64,000 bases of DNA from an uncultured Bacteroidota bacterium (lineage in GTDB: Bacteria > Bacteroidota > Bacteroidia > Flavobacteriales > Flavobacteriaceae). Shown here one piece after another: positions 8,698 to 18,649 of the stretch. The stretch spans positions 1 through 64,000 of the forward strand of contig CACMUP010000007.1 of NCBI GenBank assembly GCA_902616905.1, written 5' to 3'. Below the pieces are notes generated by a model. That model was not told the DNA's origin and did not search any database. It saw only the letters and a list, made by a program, of their open reading frames with translations. A program made the position numbers and the translations under genes. Numbering within the stretch: position 1 is the first letter of the stretch; the number at the start of each line of letters is the position of its first letter.

Positions 8698-10584
8698 TCA
8701 ATTTTTTAACCATGAATAACGAAGCTTTAGAGAATAATCATCAGCATTAATATCTTCAATTACACCAGTGACCGTTGCTTTAGGAGATCCTGTTATGCCT
8801 GATAATGTAATAATTTCTTTATTACGTTCAATTGTTATCGAGAATTCCTTGTCATTGTCCCACATAAAACTTGGAGCAAAAACTTCGTTTATTTGACTTG
8901 CATTTTCTTGTTTTATTTCAGGTAGCATTTTACCATTTAAACCTAAAAATACATCACCAATTTTGACACCCATTTTTTCAATACTTGAATTTAAACCATC
9001 TACAATATATCTTACTATACCACTTTCATCGCGGTTTGGAATAAAAAAAGGGCTTTTATTATCCTTGAAAAGAATACTTGGTAATGACACTTCCGTATCA
9101 CCCATAGTTAAACCGACTTTTGTAAAATAGTCCATGTAATTTATTGGTGTATTACCTTCTACATGGTTTTTGAAAAAATCATGTACTTGTGGATATGTCA
9201 TTTCAACAATTTCGTTAATTAATTCATCATCCCTAAATGGTTTTTCCTTTCCATATTTTTTTGCCAGATTTTGCATTACCCAAAGTATTCCCCTTTCTCC
9301 ATTACTTTCTTCCCGAATAATTATATCCAAACACATATTAATTAATGCCCCTTTCTGATATACATTTCCATAATTTGATTGATAGGGTTCATCAACGATT
9401 CCAGCACTCATCTCGGTAAATGACATTTTATCATCATATCGTTGAGAAAAGTTTAATTTTTCAAGCATTCGATTATAGAAATTTTGCTCATCAATTAATC
9501 CTTGATTTATTTGAAAAAGATTTGCAAAATATTCAGTTGTGCCTTCGTACATCCATAAATGTTTTGACATCAATGGCGTATTGTATTCGAAATTGTGTAT
9601 TTCTTCAGAATGGATATTTAATGGTGTCAAAGTGTGAAAAAATTCATGAGATACAACATCAACTAAACTTTGAGTAAGTTCTTGCTTTTGCATTTGATCT
9701 ACAAAAACAACCGTTGTTGATGTATGGTGTTCTAAAGCTCCCATCATACCTCCAAAATATTGAAGATCATCCATTCCCATTAAATGAAGTAAAATATCAT
9801 ATGACAGAGTACTATTAGCAGCACCAAGAAATTGTTTTTGTGCTATCATCATTTCTTCAATAGCAGGTTTGTATGTTTCTGCACTGTGAGTGCCAGATGG
9901 AGAATAAATAGCTAAACCCACTTTTATATTGTCTAAATCAAAAGAAATTGCATTTGGAACACTATATAAAATGGGATTATCAATTATATGAAAGTATCTT
10001 TTCGCTGAAAAAACATCAATGCTATCACTTTTTGATATAGCAGGAAGTGATGTAAAAGGTTTTAAGTTTTTTGGTGAGGTAATACTCAAATTATAAGAAG
10101 ATTCTTTTAAACCTTCAAAATAACCAATCATGCTATGCAAATTTAAAAGAAAAGTTTCTCCTTCTTTAAAATTTGTACCTCCCATAGGATAAATATCTTT
10201 TCCGTCAGGTCCATCAAAAGTGTCGTTTGCATAATAGGTGACCCTATCTAATTTTTTTGCATCAAATATCTTCCAGGAATTTTCGTCAATTATTTCTACT
10301 TTTAACGATTTACCTTTATTGTCCAGAGCTTTTAAATTTTCAACAAAACGACCAAAATTTGAATATTCATATGTACCTGGAACAATCTGAGGTATATAAA
10401 AAATTATTTCATTTTGAGTAATTTTTGGTGGATTGATTATTATTTTAACCTTGTCATTTTCTACGTTAATTAAGTCTACACTCGCTTCGATAAAACGTTC
10501 TTTCTTGGAAGTTTCATTTTTTAAAGTCGCACATCCAAAAAATAAAACAATTGCAGTTATATAAATAAAATTTATTTTTTTCAT
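8698..10584 (-). CDS. M61-family metallopeptidase, probable lipoprotein
   Basis: A 628-residue zinc peptidase of the glycyl-aminopeptidase family. The N-terminus is a lipoprotein signal (ITAIVLFFGCATL, Cys about residue 18), so it is probably anchored in the cell envelope facing the periplasm. An N-terminal beta domain (residues about 30-220) precedes the thermolysin-like domain with zinc motif HEFFHTLTP near residue 315 and a downstream MYEGTTEYFA supplying the third ligand. A PDZ domain follows around residues 510-580 (VRYIVDGLNSSIEKMGVKIGDVF). Length and order are standard for the family. It lies 13 bases downstream of the DUF2461 gene, probably co-transcribed. Confidence 0.93.
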   Translation of the reverse strand: MKKINFIYITAIVLFFGCATLKNETSKKERFIEASVDLINVENDKVKIIINPPKITQNEIIFYIPQIVPGTYEYSNFGRFVENLKALDNKGKSLKVEIIDENSWKIFDAKKLDRVTYYANDTFDGPDGKDIYPMGGTNFKEGETFLLNLHSMIGYFEGLKESSYNLSITSPKNLKPFTSLPAISKSDSIDVFSAKRYFHIIDNPILYSVPNAISFDLDNIKVGLAIYSPSGTHSAETYKPAIEEMMIAQKQFLGAANSTLSYDILLHLMGMDDLQYFGGMMGALEHHTSTTVVFVDQMQKQELTQSLVDVVSHEFFHTLTPLNIHSEEIHNFEYNTPLMSKHLWMYEGTTEYFANLFQINQGLIDEQNFYNRMLEKLNFSQRYDDKMSFTEMSAGIVDEPYQSNYGNVYQKGALINMCLDIIIREESNGERGILWVMQNLAKKYGKEKPFRDDELINEIVEMTYPQVHDFFKNHVEGNTPINYMDYFTKVGLTMGDTEVSLPSILFKDNKSPFFIPNRDESGIVRYIVDGLNSSIEKMGVKIGDVFLGLNGKMLPEIKQENASQINEVFAPSFMWDNDKEFSITIERNKEIITLSGITGSPKATVTGVIEDINADDYSLKLRYSWLKN

Positions 10585-10597
10585 TCTTTTTTAATAT

Positions 10598-11269
10598 TTA
10601 TAACAACGAAACTCCATTCAAATCTGTTGTTAATATGTTTGTCATATAATCAAAAAAAGGTCTAATATCTTTGAAAGCAAAAATTACTTTTTTTTGAAAA
10701 TCAGACGAAATTACATCTTTATTGTTAAATTTTTTATTAAATAAAAATTGTTTTTTTCTAATTAAATTTATGTGAGGATGGCTTTTATCAAATCCTCTAG
10801 GAGCTGTTTTTAACTCTTCCCCAACAAGATGGCCCCAATTTTTTTTAAATTTAGAGTTATCAATTATGTCTATTAATTCTTGTGCATCAATTTCTAATTC
10901 TTTTCTAATTCTTAGCAAGTCCGATGGCGAAGGATCCCAAAAGCCAGAGGCTATAAAACTATTATTTGGTGATATGTGAATATAATATCCACCTCTTAAT
11001 TCAGGTTTTTTTCTATGAAAAGCTATACCAAAATGTGTTTTGTAAGGTGTTTTATCTTTAGAAAAACGAACATCTCGATAAATACGAAATAATTTAACTT
11101 TTTCAATGTCGTCAGCTGTGTCTAAACCTAACTTTATATTTTCTGCAAATTTTTTTACACCCAACTCAAGTTTTTTGAAACGTTCTTTCTGATGTTCAAA
11201 CCAATTACGACTATTATTTTTTGTTAATTCTTTATAAAAAGTAAAAACATCAGGATCAATTTTATTCAT
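10598..11269 (-). CDS. DUF2461 (TIGR02453) family protein
   Basis: A 223-residue conserved protein of unknown activity. Family hallmarks are FYKELTKNNSRNWFEHQKERF at the N-terminus, KLFRIYRDVRFSKDKTPYKTHFGIAF in the middle, and GGYYIHISPNNSFIASGFWDP. No catalytic role is established for the family. Transcription is leftward with the M61 peptidase following after 13 bases. Confidence 0.92.
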   Translation of the reverse strand: MNKIDPDVFTFYKELTKNNSRNWFEHQKERFKKLELGVKKFAENIKLGLDTADDIEKVKLFRIYRDVRFSKDKTPYKTHFGIAFHRKKPELRGGYYIHISPNNSFIASGFWDPSPSDLLRIRKELEIDAQELIDIIDNSKFKKNWGHLVGEELKTAPRGFDKSHPHINLIRKKQFLFNKKFNNKDVISSDFQKKVIFAFKDIRPFFDYMTNILTTDLNGVSLL

Positions 11270-11337
11270 AAAAACATTAATTAAATGATGTGTATTATTT
11301 ATTAATTCTGAGAATAAACTAAATTAAACTTAATAAA

Positions 11338-12300
11338 TTAATCTAATATAAATTTAAGAGCTAGATTAAGTAATTCTTTTTTCTCATTTATATCTCGTTT
11401 CATTGGTAGCTGGGCAATACCAATTATTCTTCTTATGATTTCAGCCCCACAATACTGACTCATAAGATCTCTATTAAATGAGTTTGGATAGTATTCAGAA
11501 ATATAATCTAAGGCTGTTTTATTTCCAGTAGTTAAAACTAAATGTGCAGCCATAACTCCTAAATCAAATTCTTTTGGGCCAATAAAACTAAATTCAGGAT
11601 CAATAATAAATCTTTTTTCATTTGCATAAAGCCAACTACCTGGATAATAATCACCATGAATAAGTGTGTCTCCCTTTGACATATAATTATTCCCTAAATA
11701 TTTTAGTTTTTTTATAAGTTTTTTATTTTGCTTAAATGGTTTTGCAAGTTCTTCTAAACCATCTTGAACTTTATTTAATGAAAAACCATTATTTTCTAAA
11801 AATGGCAAAACAAAAATATGTTGATGATTCAATTTTCTTAATTGTTTGTTTTCAGGAAAACCTTCATCAAGATTTTGAATATGTATATCAGACGAAGCAA
11901 GTATAAAATCCTTAATTACATTTTTTGATATATCACGGTTGTCATAAATAAATGTCATGTCCTCCCCTTTTCCTAAATCTTCCAATATTAAAATATAATC
12001 GTCTTGAATATAACCTTTCATTTTTGGTAAAAATAAATTCTTACTTGCATGCTTATAAAAATTATACTCAACATTAATTCTTTCTATAGGTGCTTGTATA
12101 TTAGGATATTTTCTGACAAATGGACGTGACTGTTTTAATATGAAAGTATTTTTATTTGTAATTACCCTTAGCACAACATTCATATTACCTTCACCAGCAA
12201 TTTCAATGTTTTCAACGTATTCATCTTCCTCCAACAAAATATTTTTTTGTTTTAGATAACTAGTTAATTCATCATATGGAATATTTATATCAACAAGCAT
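11338..12300 (-). CDS. APH/MTR-kinase-like phosphotransferase
   Basis: A 320-residue protein with a protein-kinase-like aminoglycoside phosphotransferase fold. The N-lobe has a glycine-rich turn and a lysine (GNMNVVLRVITNKNTFILKQSRP). The catalytic loop reads IHGDYYPGSWLY and the metal-binding segment reads FIIDPEFSFIGPKEFDLGVMAAHL, which most resembles methylthioribose kinase. No methionine-salvage genes are nearby, so the substrate remains open. The nucleoside hydrolase lies 15 bases upstream on the same strand, so a joint role in nucleoside or thioribose salvage is conceivable but only inferred. Confidence 0.75.
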   Translation of the reverse strand: MLVDINIPYDELTSYLKQKNILLEEDEYVENIEIAGEGNMNVVLRVITNKNTFILKQSRPFVRKYPNIQAPIERINVEYNFYKHASKNLFLPKMKGYIQDDYILILEDLGKGEDMTFIYDNRDISKNVIKDFILASSDIHIQNLDEGFPENKQLRKLNHQHIFVLPFLENNGFSLNKVQDGLEELAKPFKQNKKLIKKLKYLGNNYMSKGDTLIHGDYYPGSWLYANEKRFIIDPEFSFIGPKEFDLGVMAAHLVLTTGNKTALDYISEYYPNSFNRDLMSQYCGAEIIRRIIGIAQLPMKRDINEKKELLNLALKFILD

Positions 12301-12315
12301 ATATTAAAATGGTGC

Positions 12316-13239
12316 TTAATTTAGTTTATTGTAATGTTCCCAAAAGTCTTTTTTCATCATTGATGAATCGATTGAAGTATAAACTTTAATATCACGCTGT
12401 AAATTGTCTATGGGTGTTTTGAATATTTTCTTTGTTGCCCATTCAGGGTGGATTATTGCCTCTATTATTGACAAATCCCACATTATCCATTTTTTTTGTT
12501 GAGGATCAATAGAAGTCCACCATCTTTTATAATTCTTCCAGCGATTTACAAGAAAATATCCAAGAGAATCATTTTTGAAATTTCTGAAAGCATTAGCTTT
12601 ATCAAATTGTAAATTTTGACATGTAGTTGCAGTCATTACATTAAAATTTAAATTTTTTGTATTTAAAAGAAAATTGGTTGCTAGTAGATCATTTCGAGTA
12701 TTAAATTCGTTTTTATCATATGTATTTAAATAAGGATCATGCCAAAATCCAATATAATAAACTATTAATTTAGACGCAATTTCAGGATTATATTTTAGAG
12801 CTGTAGCGACATTAGTACATGAACCCAAAATTACAACATGAAGTTTTTTTTCTTTAGGCATTGATAATGCTTGTTCAATAATGAATTTACTTGCATCAGA
12901 TAAATTTGGATTAGCTATATCTGAAATTGGTTTTGAATTACCTATAAATAAGGGAATATTATATTTTGGTAATAAATTCAAAAGTTTCTGGTTCATTAAA
13001 TGACTTTCGAGAGCTGTATTTTTTGATGCATATGGAGATGTATGGAATTGAGAAGCTGTAATTCCTCTCAAATCAAATTTAGGTTCACCTATAGCCCTGA
13101 CTAATGCAAATAAATCGTCTATTTCATTAGCAGTATCAGCATCAATTATAATTGGAATTTTATTTTCTTGATTTTGTGATATTACTTTTATAGTTGAAAA
13201 ATTTATTAAAAGAATAAATGGTATTAGTTTAAATTTCAT
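12316..13239 (-). CDS. Exported inosine-uridine-preferring nucleoside hydrolase family protein
   Basis: A 307-residue hydrolase-fold protein with an N-terminal signal sequence (MKFKLIPFILLINFSTIKVISQ), so it probably works in the periplasm. The calcium-binding N-terminal motif appears as IIIDADTANEIDDLFALVRA, a variant of the canonical DTDxGxDD. Later blocks such as LHVVILGSCTNVATAL and FNTRNDLLATNFLL fit the family. The variant metal loop (A-D-T-A-N-E-I-D-D) places it in the secreted Bacteroidota subgroup rather than the classical cytosolic enzymes. It sits 60 bases downstream of the his operon and could be read from it or from its own promoter. Confidence 0.85.
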   Translation of the reverse strand: MKFKLIPFILLINFSTIKVISQNQENKIPIIIDADTANEIDDLFALVRAIGEPKFDLRGITASQFHTSPYASKNTALESHLMNQKLLNLLPKYNIPLFIGNSKPISDIANPNLSDASKFIIEQALSMPKEKKLHVVILGSCTNVATALKYNPEIASKLIVYYIGFWHDPYLNTYDKNEFNTRNDLLATNFLLNTKNLNFNVMTATTCQNLQFDKANAFRNFKNDSLGYFLVNRWKNYKRWWTSIDPQQKKWIMWDLSIIEAIIHPEWATKKIFKTPIDNLQRDIKVYTSIDSSMMKKDFWEHYNKLN

Positions 13240-13299
13240 TTGTTATTTATGATTATCATGACAACATAACTAATGGATATATAACGGATGATTTTTAAG

Positions 13300-13902
13300 T
13301 TATGAAGATTTTCTTCTATTTAATAATATTCTTTCAATATCACTAATTTCAAATCCTTTTGCTTGAAGTAAAATCAATAAATGAAACAATAAGTCTGCAC
13401 TTTCATTCAAAAAACGTTCTGAGTTATTGTCTTTAGCTTCAATAATTGTTTCAACTGCTTCTTCTCCGACTTTTTGAGCCATTTTATTAATACCCTCATT
13501 AAATAGTGAAGAAATATAGCTGCTATCTAGATTTGATGTTTTACGATTGGAAATTATATTTTCTAATTCTGAAAAAAATCCAAAATGACTATTATTTAAT
13601 TCTCCCCAACAGGTATCATTCCCCGTGTGACATGCTGGACCCATTGGTTCAACTTGAATTAATAATGCATCCTTGTCACAATCTTCTTTCAGTGTAATAA
13701 GCTTTAAGTAATTTCCACTCTCCTCACCTTTTGTCCATAATCTTTTTTTTGATCTACTATAGAAGGTTACTTTTTTGGTTTTTTTTGTTATGTTGAGAGC
13801 TTCTTCGTTCATATATCCAAGCATTAAAACTTTTTTTGTTGTATTATCTTGTATAATGGCGGGTATTAAATTGTCATGTGATTTTGAAAAATTTAGTTTC
13901 AT
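13300..13902 (-). CDS. hisI: Bifunctional phosphoribosyl-AMP cyclohydrolase / phosphoribosyl-ATP pyrophosphatase
   Basis: Performs steps 2 and 3 of histidine synthesis (HisIE fusion). The N-terminal HisI half (residues 1-110) shows LMLGYMNEEALN, TFYSRSKKRLWTKGEESGN and the zinc/magnesium segment DCDKDALLIQVEPMGPACHTGNDTCW. The C-terminal HisE half has KVGEEAVETIIEAKDN and the acidic helix ESADLLFHLLILL. The 200-residue length is normal for the fusion. It is the last gene of the operon, 5 bases after hisF. Confidence 0.97.
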   Translation of the reverse strand: MKLNFSKSHDNLIPAIIQDNTTKKVLMLGYMNEEALNITKKTKKVTFYSRSKKRLWTKGEESGNYLKLITLKEDCDKDALLIQVEPMGPACHTGNDTCWGELNNSHFGFFSELENIISNRKTSNLDSSYISSLFNEGINKMAQKVGEEAVETIIEAKDNNSERFLNESADLLFHLLILLQAKGFEISDIERILLNRRKSS

Positions 13903-13907
13903 ATTTG

Positions 13908-14663
13908 TTAGATTCTTACAGCAATATTCTGTCTTTTTAATTTATTTTTTAATGAAGGAATACTGATTTTACCAAAGTGAAAAACACTTGCCGCAAGAGC
14001 TGCATCAGCTTTTCCAACTGTAAATGTATCTTTAAAATGTTCCTCAGTACCAGCTCCACCAGATGCAATAATAGGAATATTAAGTTGATCTGATAATTTA
14101 GCAATAGCATCATTAGCAAATCCATTTTTAGTTCCATCATTATCCATTGAGGTAAATAGTATTTCTCCAGCTCCTCTACTTTCTACTTCTTTTGCCCATT
14201 TGAAAAGGTCAATATTTGTTGAAACCTTGCCTCCTACTAAATGCACTTTCCATTTATTATCAATTTTTTTTGCATCTATCGCTACCACTAGACACTGACT
14301 TCCATAATGAGTAGAAACTTCATTAATCAATTCAGGTCGATAAACAGCAGAGCTATTTATTGAAACTTTGTCTGCACCATTTTTTAAAAGAAGAGATACA
14401 TCTCTTATTGATCTAATTCCTCCGCCTACAGTAAATGGTATATCTAAGGAAGCAGCAACATCTAGCACGAGTTTAGACAAAGTTTTTCTTTTTTGTTCGG
14501 TTGCAGATATATCCAAAAAGACTAATTCGTCTGCTCTTTCATTTGCATATTTCTCAGCAAGTTCTACAGGATTACCTGCATCACGAAGATTTTTAAAATT
14601 TACTCCTTTAACTGTGCGACCGTCTTTTATATCTAAGCATGGAATAATTCTTTTGGTTAACAT
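13908..14663 (-). CDS. hisF: Imidazole glycerol phosphate synthase, cyclase subunit
   Basis: TIM-barrel subunit that, with HisH, converts PRFAR plus ammonia to imidazole glycerol phosphate and AICAR. Catalytic Asp residues are in [18 protein letters not shown] and [13 protein letters not shown]; phosphate-binding loops are GGGIRSI and [13 protein letters not shown]. Length 251 is standard. It follows a DinB-fold gene by 1 base, so hisA and hisF, usually adjacent, are separated here. Confidence 0.98.
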   Translation of the reverse strand: MLTKRIIPCLDIKDGRTVKGVNFKNLRDAGNPVELAEKYANERADELVFLDISATEQKRKTLSKLVLDVAASLDIPFTVGGGIRSIRDVSLLLKNGADKVSINSSAVYRPELINEVSTHYGSQCLVVAIDAKKIDNKWKVHLVGGKVSTNIDLFKWAKEVESRGAGEILFTSMDNDGTKNGFANDAIAKLSDQLNIPIIASGGAGTEEHFKDTFTVGKADAALAASVFHFGKISIPSLKNKLKRQNIAVRI

Positions 14664-14664
14664 A

Positions 14665-15171
14665 TTAATTGTTTTTTTTATTTAGATCTTGACCTTTATA
14701 AAATTCCAAATCTGACTTAGTAAGAAATTTAACCCAAAATGCAATTTGACCTACATGATAAGAAAAATGTTCTACGGCATGTAATAATACACCTATACCA
14801 GAAAGCTTATACCCTTGTACTTCACGTAATTTTAGATAATTTGAAGACTGTGCTGAATCAATAACATTTAAAGAGCTATTAATTGTAGCATCTAACTTTT
14901 TTAATAACTCTGTTTTATTGTACTTTTTATTTATCTCAAACTCCTTATCGCGATCTCTATAATCTATATTCTCTCCTAAAGAAGATATAATATACTGGGT
15001 CATATTACCATTTATATGTAAAATTTGGTTCCCCAATGAAATACCATTTGAAATAGGTAACTTCCAAATATGTTCCTCTTTAGTCTTGTCAAATGCTAAA
15101 TGAACCATTCTTTGACCTTCTTTTAGTCGAAATACTGTATTTTTTTTGAATTCATAAATGAAATCACTCAT
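14665..15171 (-). CDS. DinB-fold (DUF1572-like) protein inside the his operon
   Basis: A 168-residue predicted four-helix-bundle protein (169 from an alternative GTG start at 15174, directly before this ATG). Possible metal-ligand histidines are in [13 protein letters not shown] and in the late helix [16 protein letters not shown], the arrangement expected of DinB/YfiT-like proteins. It overlaps the hisA stop by 8 bases and ends 1 base before hisF, so it must be translated with the pathway. No histidine-pathway role is established. A metal- or thiol-dependent accessory role is speculation. It is unrelated to the secreted DinB-like protein at 7.6 kb beyond the shared fold. Confidence 0.8.
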   Translation of the reverse strand: MSDFIYEFKKNTVFRLKEGQRMVHLAFDKTKEEHIWKLPISNGISLGNQILHINGNMTQYIISSLGENIDYRDRDKEFEINKKYNKTELLKKLDATINSSLNVIDSAQSSNYLKLREVQGYKLSGIGVLLHAVEHFSYHVGQIAFWVKFLTKSDLEFYKGQDLNKKNN

Positions 15172-15895
15172 CACTTTTGTTTAAAATAAAATTTTCTAAT
15201 TGTTTTAAACTAATTTTATTTTCATATATAGCTTTCCCTATTATAACTCCATAACAACCCATATCGTCAAGTTTTAGTATGTCATCATATTCTGAAACTC
15301 CTCCTGATGCTACAAGATTTATCTTGTAAGCATCTATTATATTACTGTATAATTTAAATGATGGTCCTTCCAACATACCATCTTTACTTATATCTGTGCA
15401 AGTTACCGTCTCTATACCTTTATTTTGATAAAAATTTATTAAACCAAAAATTGATTGATTTGAAGTATTAATCCAGCCATCAGTTGCAATATACTTACCT
15501 TTAACGTCAGCACCTAATATAATTTTTTCAGACCCATAATTTAAGATCCACTCACAAAATATCTCTGGTTGTTTTACAGCAATACTTCCACATGTTACTT
15601 GATTTGCACCACAATTAAAGGCTAAGTTTAAATCATTTTCAGTTTTGATACCACCACCGAAGTCAATTTTTAAATTCGTTTTAGAAGCTATATTCTCTAA
15701 AATACTATAGTTAATAATATGATTTGATTTAGCTCCATTTAAATCTACTAAATGTAAAAACTCAATACCATGGTCTTCAAAAGTTTTTGCAACTTCTAAT
15801 GGATTTTGATTGTATGTAATCTGTGAATTATAATTTCCTTTCGAAAGACGAACGCATTTCCCATCTATTATATCTATTGCTGGAATTATTTTCAT
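15164..15895 (-). CDS. hisA: ProFAR isomerase
   Basis: TIM-barrel isomerase (phosphoribosylformimino-AICAR-P isomerase), histidine step 4. Key motifs: [22 protein letters not shown] with the catalytic Asp, the phosphate-binding [12 protein letters not shown], the second catalytic region [15 protein letters not shown], and [12 protein letters not shown]. Length 243 is standard. The start overlaps the hisH stop by 4 bases and its own stop overlaps the start of the DinB-like gene. Confidence 0.98.
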   Translation of the reverse strand: MKIIPAIDIIDGKCVRLSKGNYNSQITYNQNPLEVAKTFEDHGIEFLHLVDLNGAKSNHIINYSILENIASKTNLKIDFGGGIKTENDLNLAFNCGANQVTCGSIAVKQPEIFCEWILNYGSEKIILGADVKGKYIATDGWINTSNQSIFGLINFYQNKGIETVTCTDISKDGMLEGPSFKLYSNIIDAYKINLVASGGVSEYDDILKLDDMGCYGVIIGKAIYENKISLKQLENFILNKSDE

Positions 15896-16470
15896 ATTGT
15901 TAAAAAATTTTCTAAAATTTTAATTCCAGGTTTGCTGCTTTTTTCAGGATGGAATTGTACACCATAAAAGTTATTTTTTTGTATTGCCACACTGAAAAAT
16001 CCATTATAATTGCTTTCAGCAATTGTTTCAGGTATTATTGGTACGTAAAAAGAATGCACTAAATACATAAATTCATTATCAATAACATTATTAAAAAGTT
16101 GTGATTTTAAATTTGTAATATTATTCCATCCCATATGTGGTACTTTAACCTTATTTGATATTTTTTTCACATCTGTTGAAATTATGTCTAAGCAGTCTAC
16201 ATTTCCTTCTTCAGTTGATCGACAAAAAAGTTGCATTCCAAGGCAAATACCTAAAACAGGTTGTTTTAAATTTGGTATTATTTTATCTAATCCTGTTTTT
16301 TTAAGATTTTGCATAGCATTTAAGGCAGCACCTTGTCCTGGGAAAATAATTTTTTCAGCACTTTGAATCTCTTCAATATTAGATGTAAGGGAGCTATTTA
16401 CTCCAAGCCGGTCTAATGCAAATTGAAGGCTTCGAGTATTTCCAGCGTTATAATCAACGATTGCAATCAT
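15892..16470 (-). CDS. hisH: Imidazole glycerol phosphate synthase, glutaminase subunit
   Basis: Class I glutamine amidotransferase that supplies ammonia to HisF. The nucleophile cysteine is in [12 protein letters not shown], the oxyanion/PGQG region is [13 protein letters not shown], and the His-Glu pair is in [13 protein letters not shown]. Length 192 is normal. It lies 5 bases after hisB and overlaps hisA by 4 bases. Confidence 0.98.
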   Translation of the reverse strand: MIAIVDYNAGNTRSLQFALDRLGVNSSLTSNIEEIQSAEKIIFPGQGAALNAMQNLKKTGLDKIIPNLKQPVLGICLGMQLFCRSTEEGNVDCLDIISTDVKKISNKVKVPHMGWNNITNLKSQLFNNVIDNEFMYLVHSFYVPIIPETIAESNYNGFFSVAIQKNNFYGVQFHPEKSSKPGIKILENFLTI

Positions 16471-16475
16471 ATCAA

Positions 16476-17603
16476 TTACAAGCTTCCTTTGGTTGTTGGC
16501 AATATCATTTTGTTTGGGTCTCGCTTAATAGCAAACTTAATTGCTTTGGCAAAAGCCTTAAAAATAGCTTCAATTTTATGATGCTCATTACTCCCTTCAG
16601 CTTTAATATTTATGTTTGCTTTAGCCCCATCACTAAATGATTTAAAGAAATGCGCAAACATTTCTGTTGGCATTTTTCCAATCATTTCACGTTTGAAATC
16701 TGCTTCCCAGACTAACCAATTCCTCCCTCCAAAATCAATTGACACTTGAGCTAGACAATCATCCATTGGTAGTGAAAAACCGTATCTTTCTATTCCTATT
16801 TTTTCTCCCAATGCTGAATAGAACGCCTCACCTAGGATAATGGCTGTGTCTTCAATAGTGTGGTGCTCGTCTACCTCTAAATCTCCATGAACCGACAACT
16901 TGATATCAATATTACCATGACGAGCAATTTGATTTAACATATGATCAAAAAATATTATGCCTGTATTTATATCACTTTCACCATTACCGTCTAAATTTAG
17001 ATCTAAATTTATCTTAGTTTCATTAGTTATCCTTTTTTTTGTAACTACTCGTTGTTTTAATTTTAGAAAAGAATAAATATCATTCCATTTTGTAGTTTTT
17101 AATGATATCGAGTTATTTAAATTTTCATTTATTTCCTTTCCAACTAATTTTTCATTATTAGAAATAAAAATTCCATTGGCACCAAGGTTTAATGCAAGTT
17201 CCATGTCTGTTAATCGATCCCCAATAACATATGAGTTCTTTAAGTCATAATTTTTATTATTCATATATTTTTTCAATAGTCCTATTCCTGGTTTTCTTGT
17301 TGGAGCATTATCACTTGGAAGAGTTTTGTCAATATATACATCATCAAAAATGATTTCTTCATTCTCAAAACACTTTAGTATAAATCTATGTGTTGGCCAA
17401 AACGTGATTTCGGGAAAACTTGGAGTACCTAAGCCGTCTTGATTAGTTACCATTACCAATTCAAAATCTAATTCTTTTGATATTTTCCCTAAAAAGTTAA
17501 AAACTCCAGGATAAAAAATTAACTTGTCAAATGAATCAAGTTGATAATTTTCTGGCTCTAATACTAGAGTTCCGTCTCTATCTAAAAAAAGTATTTTTTT
17601 CAT
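16476..17603 (-). CDS. hisB: Bifunctional histidinol-phosphatase / imidazoleglycerol-phosphate dehydratase
   Basis: Catalyses dehydration of IGP (step 6) and dephosphorylation of histidinol phosphate (step 8). The N-terminal HAD phosphatase (residues 1-165) shows [25 protein letters not shown] and [17 protein letters not shown]. The dehydratase (residues 180-375) shows [30 protein letters not shown] and [16 protein letters not shown] with its manganese-ligand histidines. Its start overlaps the hisC stop by 4 bases. Confidence 0.98.
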   Translation of the reverse strand: MKKILFLDRDGTLVLEPENYQLDSFDKLIFYPGVFNFLGKISKELDFELVMVTNQDGLGTPSFPEITFWPTHRFILKCFENEEIIFDDVYIDKTLPSDNAPTRKPGIGLLKKYMNNKNYDLKNSYVIGDRLTDMELALNLGANGIFISNNEKLVGKEINENLNNSISLKTTKWNDIYSFLKLKQRVVTKKRITNETKINLDLNLDGNGESDINTGIIFFDHMLNQIARHGNIDIKLSVHGDLEVDEHHTIEDTAIILGEAFYSALGEKIGIERYGFSLPMDDCLAQVSIDFGGRNWLVWEADFKREMIGKMPTEMFAHFFKSFSDGAKANINIKAEGSNEHHKIEAIFKAFAKAIKFAIKRDPNKMILPTTKGSL

Positions 17604-18649
17604 AAATTTTCCATTTTTCTCATTGCAAAAAGTAGTTTTTTATTTTCATCTTTTAGACCTACAGTTATTCTTAATGTGTTTTCACAATAAATATTTTTGG
17701 ATGAATTCCTTACAACAATACCATGATCTAGTAATTGTTTATAACGCATTAAACTATTATCAACACGAATAAGAATAAAATTTGCATCTGAAGGGAAAAC
17801 TGATTCAACGAATTTAATTTTACGAAGTGAAATTTCTAATTTTTTACGCTCTCTTAATATAATTTTAACCTGATTTTTAACTAGAACTTGTTCATTAATT
17901 CTTTTCAATGCAGCATTTATTGTTAAAGAATTCAAATTATATGGAGCTTTAAACTTATTTAAGTAATTGATAAGATCTGAATTTGCAAATGTCATACCTA
18001 ATCTTGCTCCAGCCATACCTTGTGCTTTTGAAAATGTTTGACATACAGCTAAATTGGGGTAATGTTTTAAAAGTTTTATGAATGATTCGTGATTTGAAAA
18101 TTCTATATATGCTTCATCAATCACAACTATTCCATTAAATGCCTTAATAATTTTTTTTATTTCAATTGGATCAAAATTGTTTGCTGTAGGATTATTTGGA
18201 GTTGGAATAAATATTACTTTGGTATTTGTTTTAGCTGAATCTATTATTGCTTTTGTATTTAATTTAAAACCTAGCTTCAAAGGTACTTCATTAATACCAA
18301 CACCTAATATTTGAGCTGAAACTTTGTACATACCAAATGTGGGTGGAACTATCATTATCTCATCCCTACCTGGTTCGCAGCAAGCCATAATAATTTGTGT
18401 TATAAATTCGTCACTACCGTTGCTTAAATACAATTGGTTAGGAGTAACATTTTTCCATTTAGATATTTTTTGTTTTAATTGCTCTTGTAAGGGATCAGGA
18501 TATCTGTTTGTTGAGGATTGAAAAGGATTTTCATTTGCATCAATTAAAATCATTTCACGCCCCTCTCTTAAATATTCTTCACGAGCAGATTTATATGGAA
18601 TTAATTTTAATAAACTTGCTCTAAAAAATTTAGTAATATCAGTTTTCAT
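17600..18649 (-). CDS. hisC: Histidinol-phosphate aminotransferase
   Basis: PLP-dependent aminotransferase, histidine step 7. Fold-type I features: substrate/PLP contacts in [20 protein letters not shown] and [12 protein letters not shown], the Asp-Tyr pair in [11 protein letters not shown], and the PLP-lysine in [15 protein letters not shown]. Length 349 is standard. The start overlaps hisD by 11 bases. Confidence 0.97.
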   Translation of the reverse strand: MKTDITKFFRASLLKLIPYKSAREEYLREGREMILIDANENPFQSSTNRYPDPLQEQLKQKISKWKNVTPNQLYLSNGSDEFITQIIMACCEPGRDEIMIVPPTFGMYKVSAQILGVGINEVPLKLGFKLNTKAIIDSAKTNTKVIFIPTPNNPTANNFDPIEIKKIIKAFNGIVVIDEAYIEFSNHESFIKLLKHYPNLAVCQTFSKAQGMAGARLGMTFANSDLINYLNKFKAPYNLNSLTINAALKRINEQVLVKNQVKIILRERKKLEISLRKIKFVESVFPSDANFILIRVDNSLMRYKQLLDHGIVVRNSSKNIYCENTLRITVGLKDENKKLLFAMRKMENL

